This document shows positions 1 to 8,509 of a stretch of 64,000 nucleotides of DNA, piece after piece. Position numbers and translations under genes: made by a program. The notes beneath the pieces were generated by a model. That model made no database searches. It was not told the origin of the DNA and was given only the letters and a program-made list of their open reading frames with translations. The stretch comes from Clostridia bacterium. GTDB lineage: Bacteria; Bacillota; Clostridia; TANB77; CAG-465. Position 1 is the stretch's first letter, and every line of letters starts with the position of its first letter. The stretch lies in NCBI GenBank assembly GCA_029256705.1, contig JAQSXK010000006.1:67021-131020 (forward strand), written 5' to 3'.

Positions 1-619
1 TGATGGTAAAACTCAATATATCGTATCTAAGATAGATGATTTAAGTAAATTAAAAGGACTAGTAGATGAGGACGGTAGAGTTATATTAGAGCCTGTTTAT
101 ACTAATTTAACAGCAATATCTGGATCTAAAAACGCAATTAAAGCAGAAAAGGATACTAAAACTTATATATTCTTGTCAACTGAAAAGCTAATTGAAGTAG
201 AATCTGGCTTTGAATTTACAACTTCTGATGGTTATTTTATACAAAAAAAAGGAAACACTGTGAACAAAATATATAATTTATCTGGTGAAGTTACAATTGA
301 TGGTATTTATAATCTAAAGGACGATTTGACACCGCTAAATTTGAAAAATGGAGCAGCATATATGTTGGTTCAAGAAAAGAAGGCTGTATATTCTTTATAT
401 AATGTAACAGGTAACAAAAAAGTTGAAGGAGAGTATTCAAATGTAGTACTAGACTATATAACTAATTATTCGGTGCTTGCTAAAAATACATCTTTCATTT
501 ATAACTCAAATGGAAAATATTATGCGGTTGATGTTGACACTCTTAAATCATATGAAATGACAATAAAATCTAAAATATTTTCTCCATTAGATTTAGGAAA
601 TATTTATAAAATTATGTAG
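1..619 (+). CDS. WG-repeat protein, C-terminal part (5' truncated by window edge)
   Basis: The frame is open from base 2 to the TAG at 617-619, so this is the last ~205 codons of a longer gene. A TTG at 173 could pose as a start but has no ribosome binding site, and the coding frame runs through it. Near the start it reads LKGLVDEDGRVILEPVYTNL, which fits the WG/KWG repeat pattern (a short beta unit of the form G-L-x-D-x-x-G-x-x-I-x-x-x-Y). Later segments (for example residues YNLSGEVTIDGIYNL) look like weaker copies of the same unit. Such proteins are often secreted or surface repeat proteins of unknown role. The N-terminus, which would show a signal peptide, is outside the window. Confidence 0.6.
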   Translation, partial: DGKTQYIVSKIDDLSKLKGLVDEDGRVILEPVYTNLTAISGSKNAIKAEKDTKTYIFLSTEKLIEVESGFEFTTSDGYFIQKKGNTVNKIYNLSGEVTIDGIYNLKDDLTPLNLKNGAAYMLVQEKKAVYSLYNVTGNKKVEGEYSNVVLDYITNYSVLAKNTSFIYNSNGKYYAVDVDTLKSYEMTIKSKIFSPLDLGNIYKIM

Positions 620-1176
620 TATAAATGTTTCGAATATATTACGAATATATTTCAATCATGTTGCAGTTATATTAAAATAAGAAAAAAAAAATAAAAAGTT
701 AGTTTCTTTTGTTGAAAAAATAGTCGAAATATGATAAATTATATATACGGTGGCAATATGCATGAAATGTACACAAATCTTTTAAATTTAAATAATTTAA
801 AAATTATATTTTCATTAATTTTGCGGTATAAATTAGAAATTAGTAGATTTCTGTTTGGTAATGTATAAATAAAAGAGTATGTTAGAAAAGTTTTGACAGA
901 TAATAATATTGAAATCTTTATTATAAAACTTGTTCTATACAATAAATATGATGTTTACTTTTGAAATAATATATACTAAAATATTTGAGAATAATAAAGA
1001 ATATTATAATATATTTATATATAATTTAAATGAATTGGACAAATACGGTTATTATTAAAATTTTAAAAAGTATTTAATTATATTTACAAAAACAAATCAA
1101 TATAACACTAGGGCAGATATGAACACCAGTCTTAGTTCAAATAACATAAGAAAAATATTTAGTAAAGGAGTGTATT
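620..1176. other. AT-rich intergenic region upstream of the pilus operon
   Basis: 557 bases without a convincing gene. The segment is extremely AT-rich. It should contain the promoter of the pilus operon: TATAAT-like stretches occur near 1005-1015, and a weak TTGGAC-like box lies near 1035, but no pair is convincing. The last 80 bases (about 1100-1140) are less AT-rich and could be a short structured leader. I could not match them to the c-di-GMP-I or -II riboswitch consensus. The ribosome binding site AAAGGAG lies just before the start at 1177. Confidence 0.5.
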
Positions 1177-2820
1177 ATGGCTAACTGTTTAGGAATATAT
1201 TTTGATGACAACATTGTTAAATATGCGAAACTTGTCAAAAATAATGCCGGAACTATTGAGATTAAAGAGCATGGCATAAGATTTGTAAGAACTACATTAA
1301 AAGAAACATTAGAAAAAGTTATAACAGATACGAATAGTGGCAAAGATGTTTCTATAGTTTTAAGCGCTCCAAAAGTTGAATATAATGCATTTCAAGTATT
1401 TAAACAAATTTCAGCTGGTGATTTACAAAATGTTATTAAACTCGAATTTGAAGACATATGTGAAAAGAAAGGTTTACTTTCAACAAATATTTCATATGTA
1501 TACTCATTGGCTCCTACTATAATCGGAGATTATAGAAGAGGGATAATGTGCATATGTAAGAAACAAGCAATTGAGCAGTATTCTAGAATTGGCGATTCAA
1601 GTGTTGCTGCCATGTATCCTACTGAATTATTATTACCTACAAATGTACCAGACGAGGATAAAAATTATATACTAATTAATTTAGAAGATAATTTAAATGT
1701 GACAACAACAATAAATGGTAAAGTGACTTATACATCAATTTATGAAACAGGTATGAAAAGTATTTTTGAAAGATTTATTGATGTTTTAGGTTCATATCAA
1801 AAAGCATATGATGCCTGCAAACAATTAAATGTTTTTTCGGATTCTGGATCAGATACTAATAAAGTTCAACTAGAAGAAATCGTAGAACCAATACTTCAGG
1901 AAATTTTACGTGCAATTACAGAAGATGTTAATAGATACAAAGAGAGTATAACAAAACTTTACATTACTGGAACAGGTATTTTATTTACAAATATAGATAC
2001 GTTATTTACAGAGTATTTTGGTATTAGATGTGAAATTTTAAAACCAAAATTTGTTGGTGATGTTGGTGGAGTAAGAAATATTGCTGAAACTCTTGAAGTT
2101 TTGCCAGCGGTAGCACTTGCTAAAGAATATTTAGTTCCTGCTACTATGGGAATAGAATTTATGAAAAAAGCAATAGTAAAGGAAGGATTTTTCCAAAAAC
2201 TATTTGTTAAACCAAAAGCAGACGGAAATAAAGAAAAAGAAAAAGTTAAAAAAGAAAAAACTGAAAATAAGTTTAACCTTAATATGTTACCAGGTTTTAC
2301 AGCTGAAAAGGTTGCAGGATATATGATGTATCCGATAATTATAGGCTTTATAGGTGTAATATCATATTTCGTATTTTCAAATATATATATGAACCAAGTA
2401 ACAAAAATGAAAAATGAATTGACCGCAAAAACATCTAAATACGAAGAAATGATTAGTTTAGCTAGAAGCGATAAAAGTTCAATAGATTCTGCAACTAATC
2501 AATATAGAACTATTAATGATGAAATAACTAAAACTAGACAACAAATAGAATCGCAACAAATTGGTAAATTTACTACATATAATGTTGCGGCATTTACTCA
2601 AAAATTAATAAAAGTAATACCTAAGAATGTACAATTAAAAACCATATCTTCAGATGATAACAAGAAAATTAAAATCACTGCTCAGTCAGATCAATATCCT
2701 AATCTTGGATATTTTGTAGCAAATCTTAGATTACAGCCAGATATATTAAAGAATGTAGTTATAAATAGTATTAATAATTCAAGCGTAATAACTATAGAAA
2801 TTGGTGGTGATTTGCCATGA
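1177..2820 (+). CDS. pilM: type IV pilus assembly protein: PilM-PilN fusion
   Basis: 547 aa, about the sum of PilM (~350) and PilN (~180). Residues 1-330 look like the actin-like ATPase fold of PilM (LGIYFDDNIVKYAKLV at the N-terminus, YITGTG near 263). A lysine/glutamate-rich linker (345-365) follows. Then comes FNLNMLPG (366-373), which resembles the PilN N-terminal motif I-N-L-L-P that normally docks into PilM. A membrane segment (about 383-402), a coiled coil (405-460) and a small alpha/beta domain like periplasmic PilN complete it. PilM and PilN form the inner-membrane alignment platform of type IV pili, so a fusion would tether the two permanently. It is the first gene of the pilus operon and overlaps the next gene by ATGA. 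The family call is strong; the exact domain borders are estimates. Confidence 0.85.
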   Translation: MANCLGIYFDDNIVKYAKLVKNNAGTIEIKEHGIRFVRTTLKETLEKVITDTNSGKDVSIVLSAPKVEYNAFQVFKQISAGDLQNVIKLEFEDICEKKGLLSTNISYVYSLAPTIIGDYRRGIMCICKKQAIEQYSRIGDSSVAAMYPTELLLPTNVPDEDKNYILINLEDNLNVTTTINGKVTYTSIYETGMKSIFERFIDVLGSYQKAYDACKQLNVFSDSGSDTNKVQLEEIVEPILQEILRAITEDVNRYKESITKLYITGTGILFTNIDTLFTEYFGIRCEILKPKFVGDVGGVRNIAETLEVLPAVALAKEYLVPATMGIEFMKKAIVKEGFFQKLFVKPKADGNKEKEKVKKEKTENKFNLNMLPGFTAEKVAGYMMYPIIIGFIGVISYFVFSNIYMNQVTKMKNELTAKTSKYEEMISLARSDKSSIDSATNQYRTINDEITKTRQQIESQQIGKFTTYNVAAFTQKLIKVIPKNVQLKTISSDDNKKIKITAQSDQYPNLGYFVANLRLQPDILKNVVINSINNSSVITIEIGGDLP

Positions 2821-3473
2821 TGGAAAACAAGAAATTTTTTATTTTTGAAGGAATTATGGGGTTAATAGTAATCGGTTTAATACTTTGTGTATTTTTTGTT
2901 GATATAGATTTGGGTATATTTAAAATTGTTTCGCAAAAAACATTAATGTCACAATTCTCATCAATAAAAGATTTGGATGCAAAACTTGTGAGTGTTAAAA
3001 ATAATTATGATGTAAGTATAAAGTCAGTTGAAACCGCAAAAACAGAATATAAGAAGCAAAAAGATCAATATGAGGCAATAACTGATGAAACAATTTCAAT
3101 AATAAAAGAAGCAACTACAGATGAAAAGTATAACGTGGAATATATGTGGATAAGGATTGGAAATTATGCAAAAGCAAATAATTTAACTTTATCTTTAGTA
3201 GAACCAGGTGGTAGTTCACAATCAGCTACAAGTGGTGCTCAAACAGGTAGTACAACAACACAAACTGGAGCATCAGCTACTTCTACAACATCATCAGGGA
3301 GTGATTTTATTATTAGTGTTAAAGGTAACTATACAAATGTTTCTGGGTTTATATTTGATCTAGAAAATGATACTGAATTAAGATTTAAATTAGATAGATT
3401 GAAAATGGAATATGCGGGAAGTAATCAAATAACAACTTCATTCGCTGTTAAAAATTTGAAATTTGTAAAATAG
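2817..3473 (+). CDS. pilO: PilO-like type IV pilus alignment protein
   Basis: 218 aa, starting in the ATGA overlap with the PilM-PilN gene, which implies translational coupling. It has one N-terminal membrane segment (about residues 9-30), a coiled coil (45-95) and a C-terminal small alpha/beta domain (from about 165: FIISVKGNYTNVSGFIFDLEN), which is the PilO architecture. Between them lies a Ser/Thr/Gly-rich linker (about 128-163) typical of an exposed flexible loop. PilO pairs with PilN on the outer face of the membrane. Position directly after PilM-PilN supports the call. Sequence similarity between PilO families is low, so the assignment rests on architecture and order. Confidence 0.7.
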   Translation: MMENKKFFIFEGIMGLIVIGLILCVFFVDIDLGIFKIVSQKTLMSQFSSIKDLDAKLVSVKNNYDVSIKSVETAKTEYKKQKDQYEAITDETISIIKEATTDEKYNVEYMWIRIGNYAKANNLTLSLVEPGGSSQSATSGAQTGSTTTQTGASATSTTSSGSDFIISVKGNYTNVSGFIFDLENDTELRFKLDRLKMEYAGSNQITTSFAVKNLKFVK

Positions 3474-3488
3474 ATAAGGAGGTAGAAA

Positions 3489-3875
3489 ATGGTTAAGAAA
3501 TATGTTATAACATTTAGTATTTCGGTTTTAGTATTCTTTTCTTTATGTGTTATTATGCTTATGATTATGTTGCCTCAGGAGCAAGCTTCGTTGATTGGCA
3601 ATGTACAAAACTATGAAAAAGTGAACACTACTGACTATAAATTTAGTCAGACAAAAGATATAAGTAAAGAGTCTTTAACTAAAGAATATACAATTAGTAG
3701 TGCTGATATACTTTCATTTCAAAAATATAATCAGTATAAAGCAGGAAATTCTGATCCATTTACACCTGCAAGCGATTTAACTGATGCTACTAATAATAAT
3801 AATCAGAATAACGCAAATAATAATACAAACAATAGTAATGGTGGTGTAACAAATCCTCCATCATCCAATAAATAA
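3489..3875 (+). CDS. small membrane protein with a PilP-like tail
   Basis: 128 aa with a strong ribosome binding site (AAGGAGGT) before ATG 3489. It has one N-terminal membrane segment (about residues 5-29) and an extracytoplasmic stretch. That stretch contains YKAGNSDPFTP (about residues 80-90), resembling the D-P-F motif of PilP/GspC linkers. An Asn-rich low-complexity tail follows (about 101-120). In diderms PilP links PilN/PilO to the secretin. A monoderm has no secretin, so the protein may instead bridge the platform to the cell wall. The position after PilO fits the pilM-N-O-P order. The assignment is tentative. Confidence 0.5.
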   Translation: MVKKYVITFSISVLVFFSLCVIMLMIMLPQEQASLIGNVQNYEKVNTTDYKFSQTKDISKESLTKEYTISSADILSFQKYNQYKAGNSDPFTPASDLTDATNNNNQNNANNNTNNSNGGVTNPPSSNK

Positions 3876-3883
3876 GGGGTAAA

Positions 3884-4375
3884 ATGAAAAAGGATAATAT
3901 AAAGAATATAGTTATTATAATTTTAATACTGATAATAATGGTTCTAACTATTATGTCTCTATTAAAGTTAAATAAAAATATTAAAGCAAAAGATTTAATT
4001 AAAGATTCACTTACATTGCAATCAAAGATTTCAGAATATGTAGGTAAGTTGAAATCAGATACTTTCGATATATATACAACCGAGCAATTATTAATAGGTA
4101 GTACAGATATTGAAAATATAATTCAAACAAAAATTAAGAATAATGAAGATGAAGACTTATTACAAATTGTTAGTATCGACGATAAAATATCAGAAAAGGA
4201 TTCAACGTTTTATAAAGTAAATATAGAAGTTTTTGAAAAAGAATTTGAAGTAAAACTATATAAAGAAGATGGAATCGTTTGGTACATACAAAGTAATGGA
4301 GACATCAAAATATATTATACAAGTAAACCTAATTGGTGGACACAAGAATTAAATGCTATACATTTAGGTGATTAA
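3884..4375 (+). CDS. unknown single-span membrane protein of the pilus operon
   Basis: 163 aa, 8 bp after the preceding gene, with RBS AAGGGG before ATG 3884. A very hydrophobic N-terminal segment (about residues 8-29) is followed by a soluble acidic domain with the C-terminal text YIQSNGDIKIYYTSKPNWW. There is no Gly at a prepilin cleavage position and no pilin-type N-terminus, so it is not an obvious pseudopilin. I do not recognise the family. Its place between PilO/P-like genes and the pilins suggests a role in the pilus assembly platform. Confidence 0.6.
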   Translation: MKKDNIKNIVIIILILIIMVLTIMSLLKLNKNIKAKDLIKDSLTLQSKISEYVGKLKSDTFDIYTTEQLLIGSTDIENIIQTKIKNNEDEDLLQIVSIDDKISEKDSTFYKVNIEVFEKEFEVKLYKEDGIVWYIQSNGDIKIYYTSKPNWWTQELNAIHLGD

Positions 4376-4432
4376 AATTTGGTTAAGACATTAAAAATGT
4401 TTTAATATATACTGTTTAGGGAGGTGAAAATT

Positions 4433-4795
4433 ATGAAAAAAGGTATTTCTTTAATAGTATTAGTTATAACAATAATCGTTATAATTATATTAGCTGGAGC
4501 TGTAATATTAAGTTTAGCTAATAACAATCCAATAAACTCTGCAAATAAAGCAGTATGTCTTTCAGACGTAGCTAACTTTAAATCAGCAGTTGCATTAGAT
4601 TTTGCTTCTGAGCTTTCTCTTTACACTACAGGAACTGTTACTTATGTTCCAAGTGCTTCAGTTGTAGCTCTACAATCAAGATTACAAACTAGATATGGTA
4701 TAGTAGCAACTGTAGATAACAGTGGTGTTATAACATTTACAGTACCAGTTGCAACAACATTACCAGCTGGAACATTACCAACAGACATATACTAA
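4433..4795 (+). CDS. type IV pilin, copy 1
   Basis: 120 aa from ATG 4433. A GTG at 4424 in the same frame lies inside the ribosome binding site GGGAGGTG and is not the start. The four-residue leader MKKG ends at a prepilin-type cleavage site before ISLIVLVITIIVIIILAG. This is a long hydrophobic helix as in type IV pilins, but residue 5 of the mature protein is Val instead of the near-universal Glu. A single Cys sits in NKAVCLSDVANF. The C-terminal half is small and beta-rich. The next gene is a near duplicate. With no Glu5, N-terminal positioning in the fibre must work differently. Likely the major pilin, secreted and processed by the split prepilin peptidase. Confidence 0.85.
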   Translation: MKKGISLIVLVITIIVIIILAGAVILSLANNNPINSANKAVCLSDVANFKSAVALDFASELSLYTTGTVTYVPSASVVALQSRLQTRYGIVATVDNSGVITFTVPVATTLPAGTLPTDIY

Positions 4796-5019
4796 AATAT
4801 AAGAATTTGATTCTTTAAAGGAGTAAAAATTATGAAAAAAGGTATATCACTAATAGTATTAGTTATAACAATAATCGTTATAATTATATTAGCTGGAGCT
4901 GTAATACTTAGCTTAGCTAATAACAATCCAATAAACTCTGCAAATAAAGCAGTATGTCTTTCAGACGTAGCTAACTTTAAATCAGCAGTTGCATTAGATT
5001 TCGCATCTCAACTTTCTCA
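4433..5019 (+). repeat. tandem duplication of the pilin 5' halves
   Basis: 4433-4620 and 4832-5019 are close to identical at the DNA level, including synonymous positions over long runs, while the 3' halves have diverged. The identity points to recent duplication or ongoing gene conversion confined to the helix-coding part. Confidence 0.85.
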
Positions 5020-5191
5020 AGGTACTACAGGAACTGTAGTATATGTTGAAAGTCCTGATGTTGTTACAGCAGCTACTAGATTAGCAACAAGATATGGAAT
5101 TACAGCAACTGTTGATGACAGTGGTGTAATAACATTTGCTCCTGGCGGTACAGGAACTTTACCAGCTGGAGTTGTTATAGCAGATTTATAA
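4832..5191 (+). CDS. type IV pilin, copy 2
   Basis: 119 aa from ATG 4832, with RBS AAAGGAG. The first ~60 residues are almost identical to copy 1, including the MKKG leader, the Val at mature position 5 and the lone Cys. The C-terminal half differs: around residue 63 it reads QLSQGTTGTVVYVESP where copy 1 has ELSLYTTGTVTYVPSA. The two also share GVITF and LPAG motifs. This pattern suggests a conserved assembly helix with a diversifying surface domain. It is the last gene before a hairpin at 5234 that could reduce read-through into the downstream assembly genes. Confidence 0.85.
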   Translation: MKKGISLIVLVITIIVIIILAGAVILSLANNNPINSANKAVCLSDVANFKSAVALDFASQLSQGTTGTVVYVESPDVVTAATRLATRYGITATVDDSGVITFAPGGTGTLPAGVVIADL

Positions 5192-5233
5192 TTTAAACAT
5201 TTAATTATTAATAATTAAATTAAAGTGTATTTA

Positions 5234-5266
5234 GGACATATGCATAATATATAGTATATGTCCTTT
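5234..5266 (+). terminator. hairpin after the pilin genes (attenuator or processing site)
   Basis: GGACATAT (5234-5241) pairs with ATATGTCC (5256-5263). A further G-T and C-G pair sit inside, around a ~10-base loop, and TTTATA follows. The T-run is short, so it is probably a leaky terminator or an mRNA-stabilising hairpin. Either would let pilin mRNA exceed that of the downstream assembly genes. Confidence 0.5.
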
Positions 5267-5346
5267 ATACAAATATAGATATATTTTTTAGAGTATATTA
5301 TTTAGTATATTGTAAAATGTATATAATAACAAGGGGTGATTTTGTA

Positions 5347-6150
5347 GTGAGCTGGTTAGAGATTTATATTACATTAAATGTATTCATAATTGGAACCTTA
5401 TTTGGCAGTTTTTTTACACTTGCTACATACAGAGTTCCTAGAAAACAAGATATAGTCTTTAAAAGATCCTATTGTCCAAGTTGTGAACATGAATTGGGAT
5501 TTTTTGACCTGATACCTGTATTAAGCTACTTATTTGTAGGTGGTAAATGTAGATACTGTAAGAAAAAAATTAGTATAAGATATCCTCTATTTGAAATATC
5601 TAATGGACTTGTATTTGTTTGTTTATATTTACTTTTTAAGTTTACTGTATATTTCTTTTTTTCTTGTGCTTTATATATATACTTGTTTTTAATAACAGGA
5701 TGTTATATAATGAATAAGAAAATGATTGAATCAGAAATAAGTAATATAAAAAATGGTAGACTTAACAAGTCTAAAAGTGGAGTTTTTTTAGTTGAAATAG
5801 CTATAGCTTTTGTTCTTTTTTCTGTCTTTGTTATATCTTCATATATAAGTTCTAGAAACTATGTAAATCAAAGTTTATATACAATTGCCAGGAGTAATGC
5901 TGTGACATCATGTGTAAAGAATATTGAAATAGCTTTAGGAACAAATTATGATGCTCTAAGTTCATTTACAAATACAGATAATATTGATGGGATAATTTAT
6001 AAAACAAGTGTATCAGTATATAAATATTCTGATGAATATCCTGAAAAAAAGGATTATATAAAAAAAATAAATGCAAATGTTGAATATACAGTTGATGGGA
6101 AAACCTTTAATTTTGAAATTAATACTTTAAAAAAGAAGGTGATTGGATAA
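5347..6150 (+). CDS. prepilin peptidase N-terminal (methyltransferase) domain fused to a pilin-like segment
   Basis: 267 aa from GTG 5347, placed by the RBS AAGGGGTGAT at 5331. An upstream ATG at 5317 in the same frame has no RBS. Residues 1-121 match the N-terminal domain of PilD: FGSFFTLATYRVP, then two CxxC pairs (C43/C46, C68/C71) around FDLIPVLSYL. The aspartyl-protease domain that should follow is absent. Instead, after basic text, KSKSG (141-145) precedes VFLVEIAIAFVLFSVF, a class III-like pilin helix with Glu at mature position 5 (E150). A soluble domain follows. An internal ATG at 5710 with a weak AGGA could produce the pilin-like part alone. The protease domain appears as a separate gene at 19888. 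It is either a real fusion or two overlapping products. Confidence 0.75.
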   Translation: MSWLEIYITLNVFIIGTLFGSFFTLATYRVPRKQDIVFKRSYCPSCEHELGFFDLIPVLSYLFVGGKCRYCKKKISIRYPLFEISNGLVFVCLYLLFKFTVYFFFSCALYIYLFLITGCYIMNKKMIESEISNIKNGRLNKSKSGVFLVEIAIAFVLFSVFVISSYISSRNYVNQSLYTIARSNAVTSCVKNIEIALGTNYDALSSFTNTDNIDGIIYKTSVSVYKYSDEYPEKKDYIKKINANVEYTVDGKTFNFEINTLKKKVIG

Positions 6151-6151
6151 T

Positions 6152-6616
6152 ATGAAAAAAGGATTCACAATGGTATCATTAGTTTTATATGTAATGTTAT
6201 TCTTCACATTTACAGTTTTTGCAACAGCAATTAGTACTAATTTAAATTATAAAGTTCTTTCTGAAAAGGGTAAAGTAATTGTAAATGAAAACTATATTAA
6301 GTTATATACAAACTTAATAAATAGTGCTAAAACCAGCACCTCAGTTGATATTATTAATAATAAAATAATATTTTCCAATGGCGATTTATACGAATACAAT
6401 TCAGTTAGTAAAGAATTGTTTAAAAATTCAGGTAATATACTTCAAAACGTTGAAAATTTTAATATTACTAATTTGGAAAGTATACTAGGAACATCAAATA
6501 ATATAAGTGATATGGATTTAGTTAAATGTTTTAGTTTGAACGTTATTTTTAAAAAATATAATGAGACAATTAGCAAAGATATCGTTATAACTGTAGGAGA
6601 TGAAATTTATGAATAA
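6152..6616 (+). CDS. pilin-like protein (minor pilin)
   Basis: 154 aa from ATG 6152, with RBS AAGGTGAT at 6136. A TTG nine bases upstream in the same frame is overlapped by that site. The start MKKG is followed by FTMVSLVLYVMLFFTFTVFA, a prepilin leader and hydrophobic helix with Ser in place of Glu5. The remaining domain is typical of GspJ/PilW-sized minor pilins. The stop is one base upstream of neighbouring translation signals, and the gene overlaps the next one by 8 bases. It is likely a tip or initiation pseudopilin of this machine. Confidence 0.7.
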   Translation: MKKGFTMVSLVLYVMLFFTFTVFATAISTNLNYKVLSEKGKVIVNENYIKLYTNLINSAKTSTSVDIINNKIIFSNGDLYEYNSVSKELFKNSGNILQNVENFNITNLESILGTSNNISDMDLVKCFSLNVIFKKYNETISKDIVITVGDEIYE

Positions 6617-6836
6617 AAATAAGCTTAGGGGGTCAGGTATTTTAATAGTTATCTTATCTGCAATAACTTTTTCTATTTATGCTTCCTCTACTTATGCAGA
6701 GCAACAGCACTTTGGTATAATGGCAAAAAAGTATGAAAAAAGTATTGTTGGATATTACGAGAAGGATAATGAGAATATAGATGTAATATATGATGAATTA
6801 TTACGTTTTAATAAATTAAATGAAAATAATATGTAA
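6609..6836 (+). CDS. small pilin-like membrane protein
   Basis: 75 aa from ATG 6609, with RBS GGAG at 6596. An ATG at 6600 overlaps that RBS and is less likely. It begins MNKNKLRGSG, then ILIVILSAITFSIYAS, a hydrophobic helix after a Gly-Ser-Gly that could serve as a prepilin cleavage site (compare PilX/GspK). A short charged tail of about 45 residues follows. It overlaps the preceding minor pilin gene, which points to coupled translation. The tail is far shorter than in GspK, so the role is uncertain. Confidence 0.55.
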   Translation: MNKNKLRGSGILIVILSAITFSIYASSTYAEQQHFGIMAKKYEKSIVGYYEKDNENIDVIYDELLRFNKLNENNM

Positions 6837-6853
6837 GTAAGGGGGATAACGAT

Positions 6854-8491
6854 ATGTTTGAAAATGTTAAAGCCAGAAAAAATCCAATAGGATTAGAATT
6901 TATCAAAAGAGGTGTGCTTACAGATGTTCAAGTTACTAGGGTTCTTGAGTATCAGAAGGATCATAGAGATTTAAAGTTTGGTGAAATAGTAGATATTCTA
7001 GATATGTGTGATAAAACAGAATTATTAGAAATACTATCAAATAAACTTCAATATGAGGGAGTAATGTTGGATGGAAAATTAAATGTTACACCTGTAGATT
7101 ATTTGCCGAGAGATATAATTATAAATTATAGAGCATTACCTTTTAGTTTGGAAGGTAATAGATTAAGTGTTGCTTTTGCTGATGTACAAAATGCACAAAA
7201 AGTAAAAGAAATAGAGCTTATGCTTATGAATGCTGGATATGAAATGCAAATATACATTACATTATATACTTCTATTATGAAGCAAATTGGTGATGTAAGA
7301 ACTGTTGAAAACAAATTTGTTGATAAAGATGAGAAAGATACATCTAAACTTATAGATAATATAATTATGACTGCTATAAGTAAAAGAGCAAGTGATATAC
7401 ACGTAGAACCTTTGGCAGATAAAATTAGGGTTAGATTTAGAATTGATGGTGAACTTATAACTGCAACTGAACTTCCAAAAGACAGACAACAAATAGTAAC
7501 TGGTAGGTTAAAGTCTATATCTAATATGCATCAAGAAATTACGTATGATCAAGACGGTAGCATAAATACATACGAGAATTTCAGTATTCGTGTATCTTCA
7601 CAAAAAAATGTAAACGGCGAAAAATTTGTTCTTAGATTTTTAAAGAAGAACTCTAATTTGAAATCATTAGAAGAATTAGGATTTCCACAAGATAAAGAAT
7701 TAATATCTGAAGCATTTGAAAAAAGAAATAGTATGGTACTTATATGTGCTCCTACAGGAGAAGGTAAAACAACTACATTATATAGTGTACTAGATTTCTT
7801 AAATAAACCAGAAATAAATATAATCTCGATAGAAAATCCTGTTGAAATGAGAATGCCTGGTATAAATCAGGTTGAAATTGGACCTAATATAACATTTGCA
7901 TCTGCGCTTAGAACAGTTTTAAGACAAGATCCAGATATTATATTGGTTGGTGAGATAAGAGATCAAGAAACAGCAGCAATTGCTATTGAAGCTGGTCAAA
8001 CAGGTCATCTTGTTCTTGCAACAATACATACAATTGATGCTATAGAGGCTATTACAAGAATAAAGAAAATGGGAATATCTACATATGATGTTTCAGCAAC
8101 ACTTGTAACTACAATTTCACAAAGACTTATTAGGAGACTTTGTGAAAAATGTAAGAGACCACATATTTTAACAGATAGCGAAAAGAAGTATATTTCGAGA
8201 ATAGAAAAAAATACTGGTGCAAAATTTGTAGTTGATGAATCAAAATTATTTGAACCTGTTGGATGTCAATATTGTAATGGTATAGGATATTTTGAGAGAA
8301 TAGGAGCATTTGAAATATTATGTATTAATGATGAATTAAAAGATATGATTTCAGAAGGTGCCTCTACAATAGAAATAAGAAAATATGCAACTGCAAATAC
8401 TACATATAGACCTTTAATCGTTGATGCACTTAATAAAGTTTTAGAAGGTGTAACGACAATTGAAGAATTAAAAAGAAAAATTATAGTTTAA
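6854..8491 (+). CDS. pilB: type IV pilus assembly ATPase PilB (GspE family)
   Basis: 545 aa, close to the family length. The N-terminal GspE-N region is followed by the ATPase core: Walker A APTGEGKTTTLYSVL near residue 300 (usual GPTGSGKTT), an Asp box, the Walker B region DIILVGEIRDQETA, and the His box HLVLATIHTIDA. A zinc-binding insert follows, with CEKC near residue 430 and CQYC near 475, as in PilB/GspE. It energises pilus extension from the cytoplasm by turning the PilC platform. The gene is preceded by AAGGGGGAT and lies 18 bp before pilT. Confidence 0.95.
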   Translation: MFENVKARKNPIGLEFIKRGVLTDVQVTRVLEYQKDHRDLKFGEIVDILDMCDKTELLEILSNKLQYEGVMLDGKLNVTPVDYLPRDIIINYRALPFSLEGNRLSVAFADVQNAQKVKEIELMLMNAGYEMQIYITLYTSIMKQIGDVRTVENKFVDKDEKDTSKLIDNIIMTAISKRASDIHVEPLADKIRVRFRIDGELITATELPKDRQQIVTGRLKSISNMHQEITYDQDGSINTYENFSIRVSSQKNVNGEKFVLRFLKKNSNLKSLEELGFPQDKELISEAFEKRNSMVLICAPTGEGKTTTLYSVLDFLNKPEINIISIENPVEMRMPGINQVEIGPNITFASALRTVLRQDPDIILVGEIRDQETAAIAIEAGQTGHLVLATIHTIDAIEAITRIKKMGISTYDVSATLVTTISQRLIRRLCEKCKRPHILTDSEKKYISRIEKNTGAKFVVDESKLFEPVGCQYCNGIGYFERIGAFEILCINDELKDMISEGASTIEIRKYATANTTYRPLIVDALNKVLEGVTTIEELKRKIIV

Positions 8492-8509
8492 GAACTTAAG
8501 GAGAATAAA

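Noticed and set aside
1081-1176. Possible riboswitch before the pilus operon (c-di-GMP type)
   Set aside because: Neither the GEMM-I nor GEMM-II conserved blocks can be read in the leader, and no stable stem with a terminator was found.
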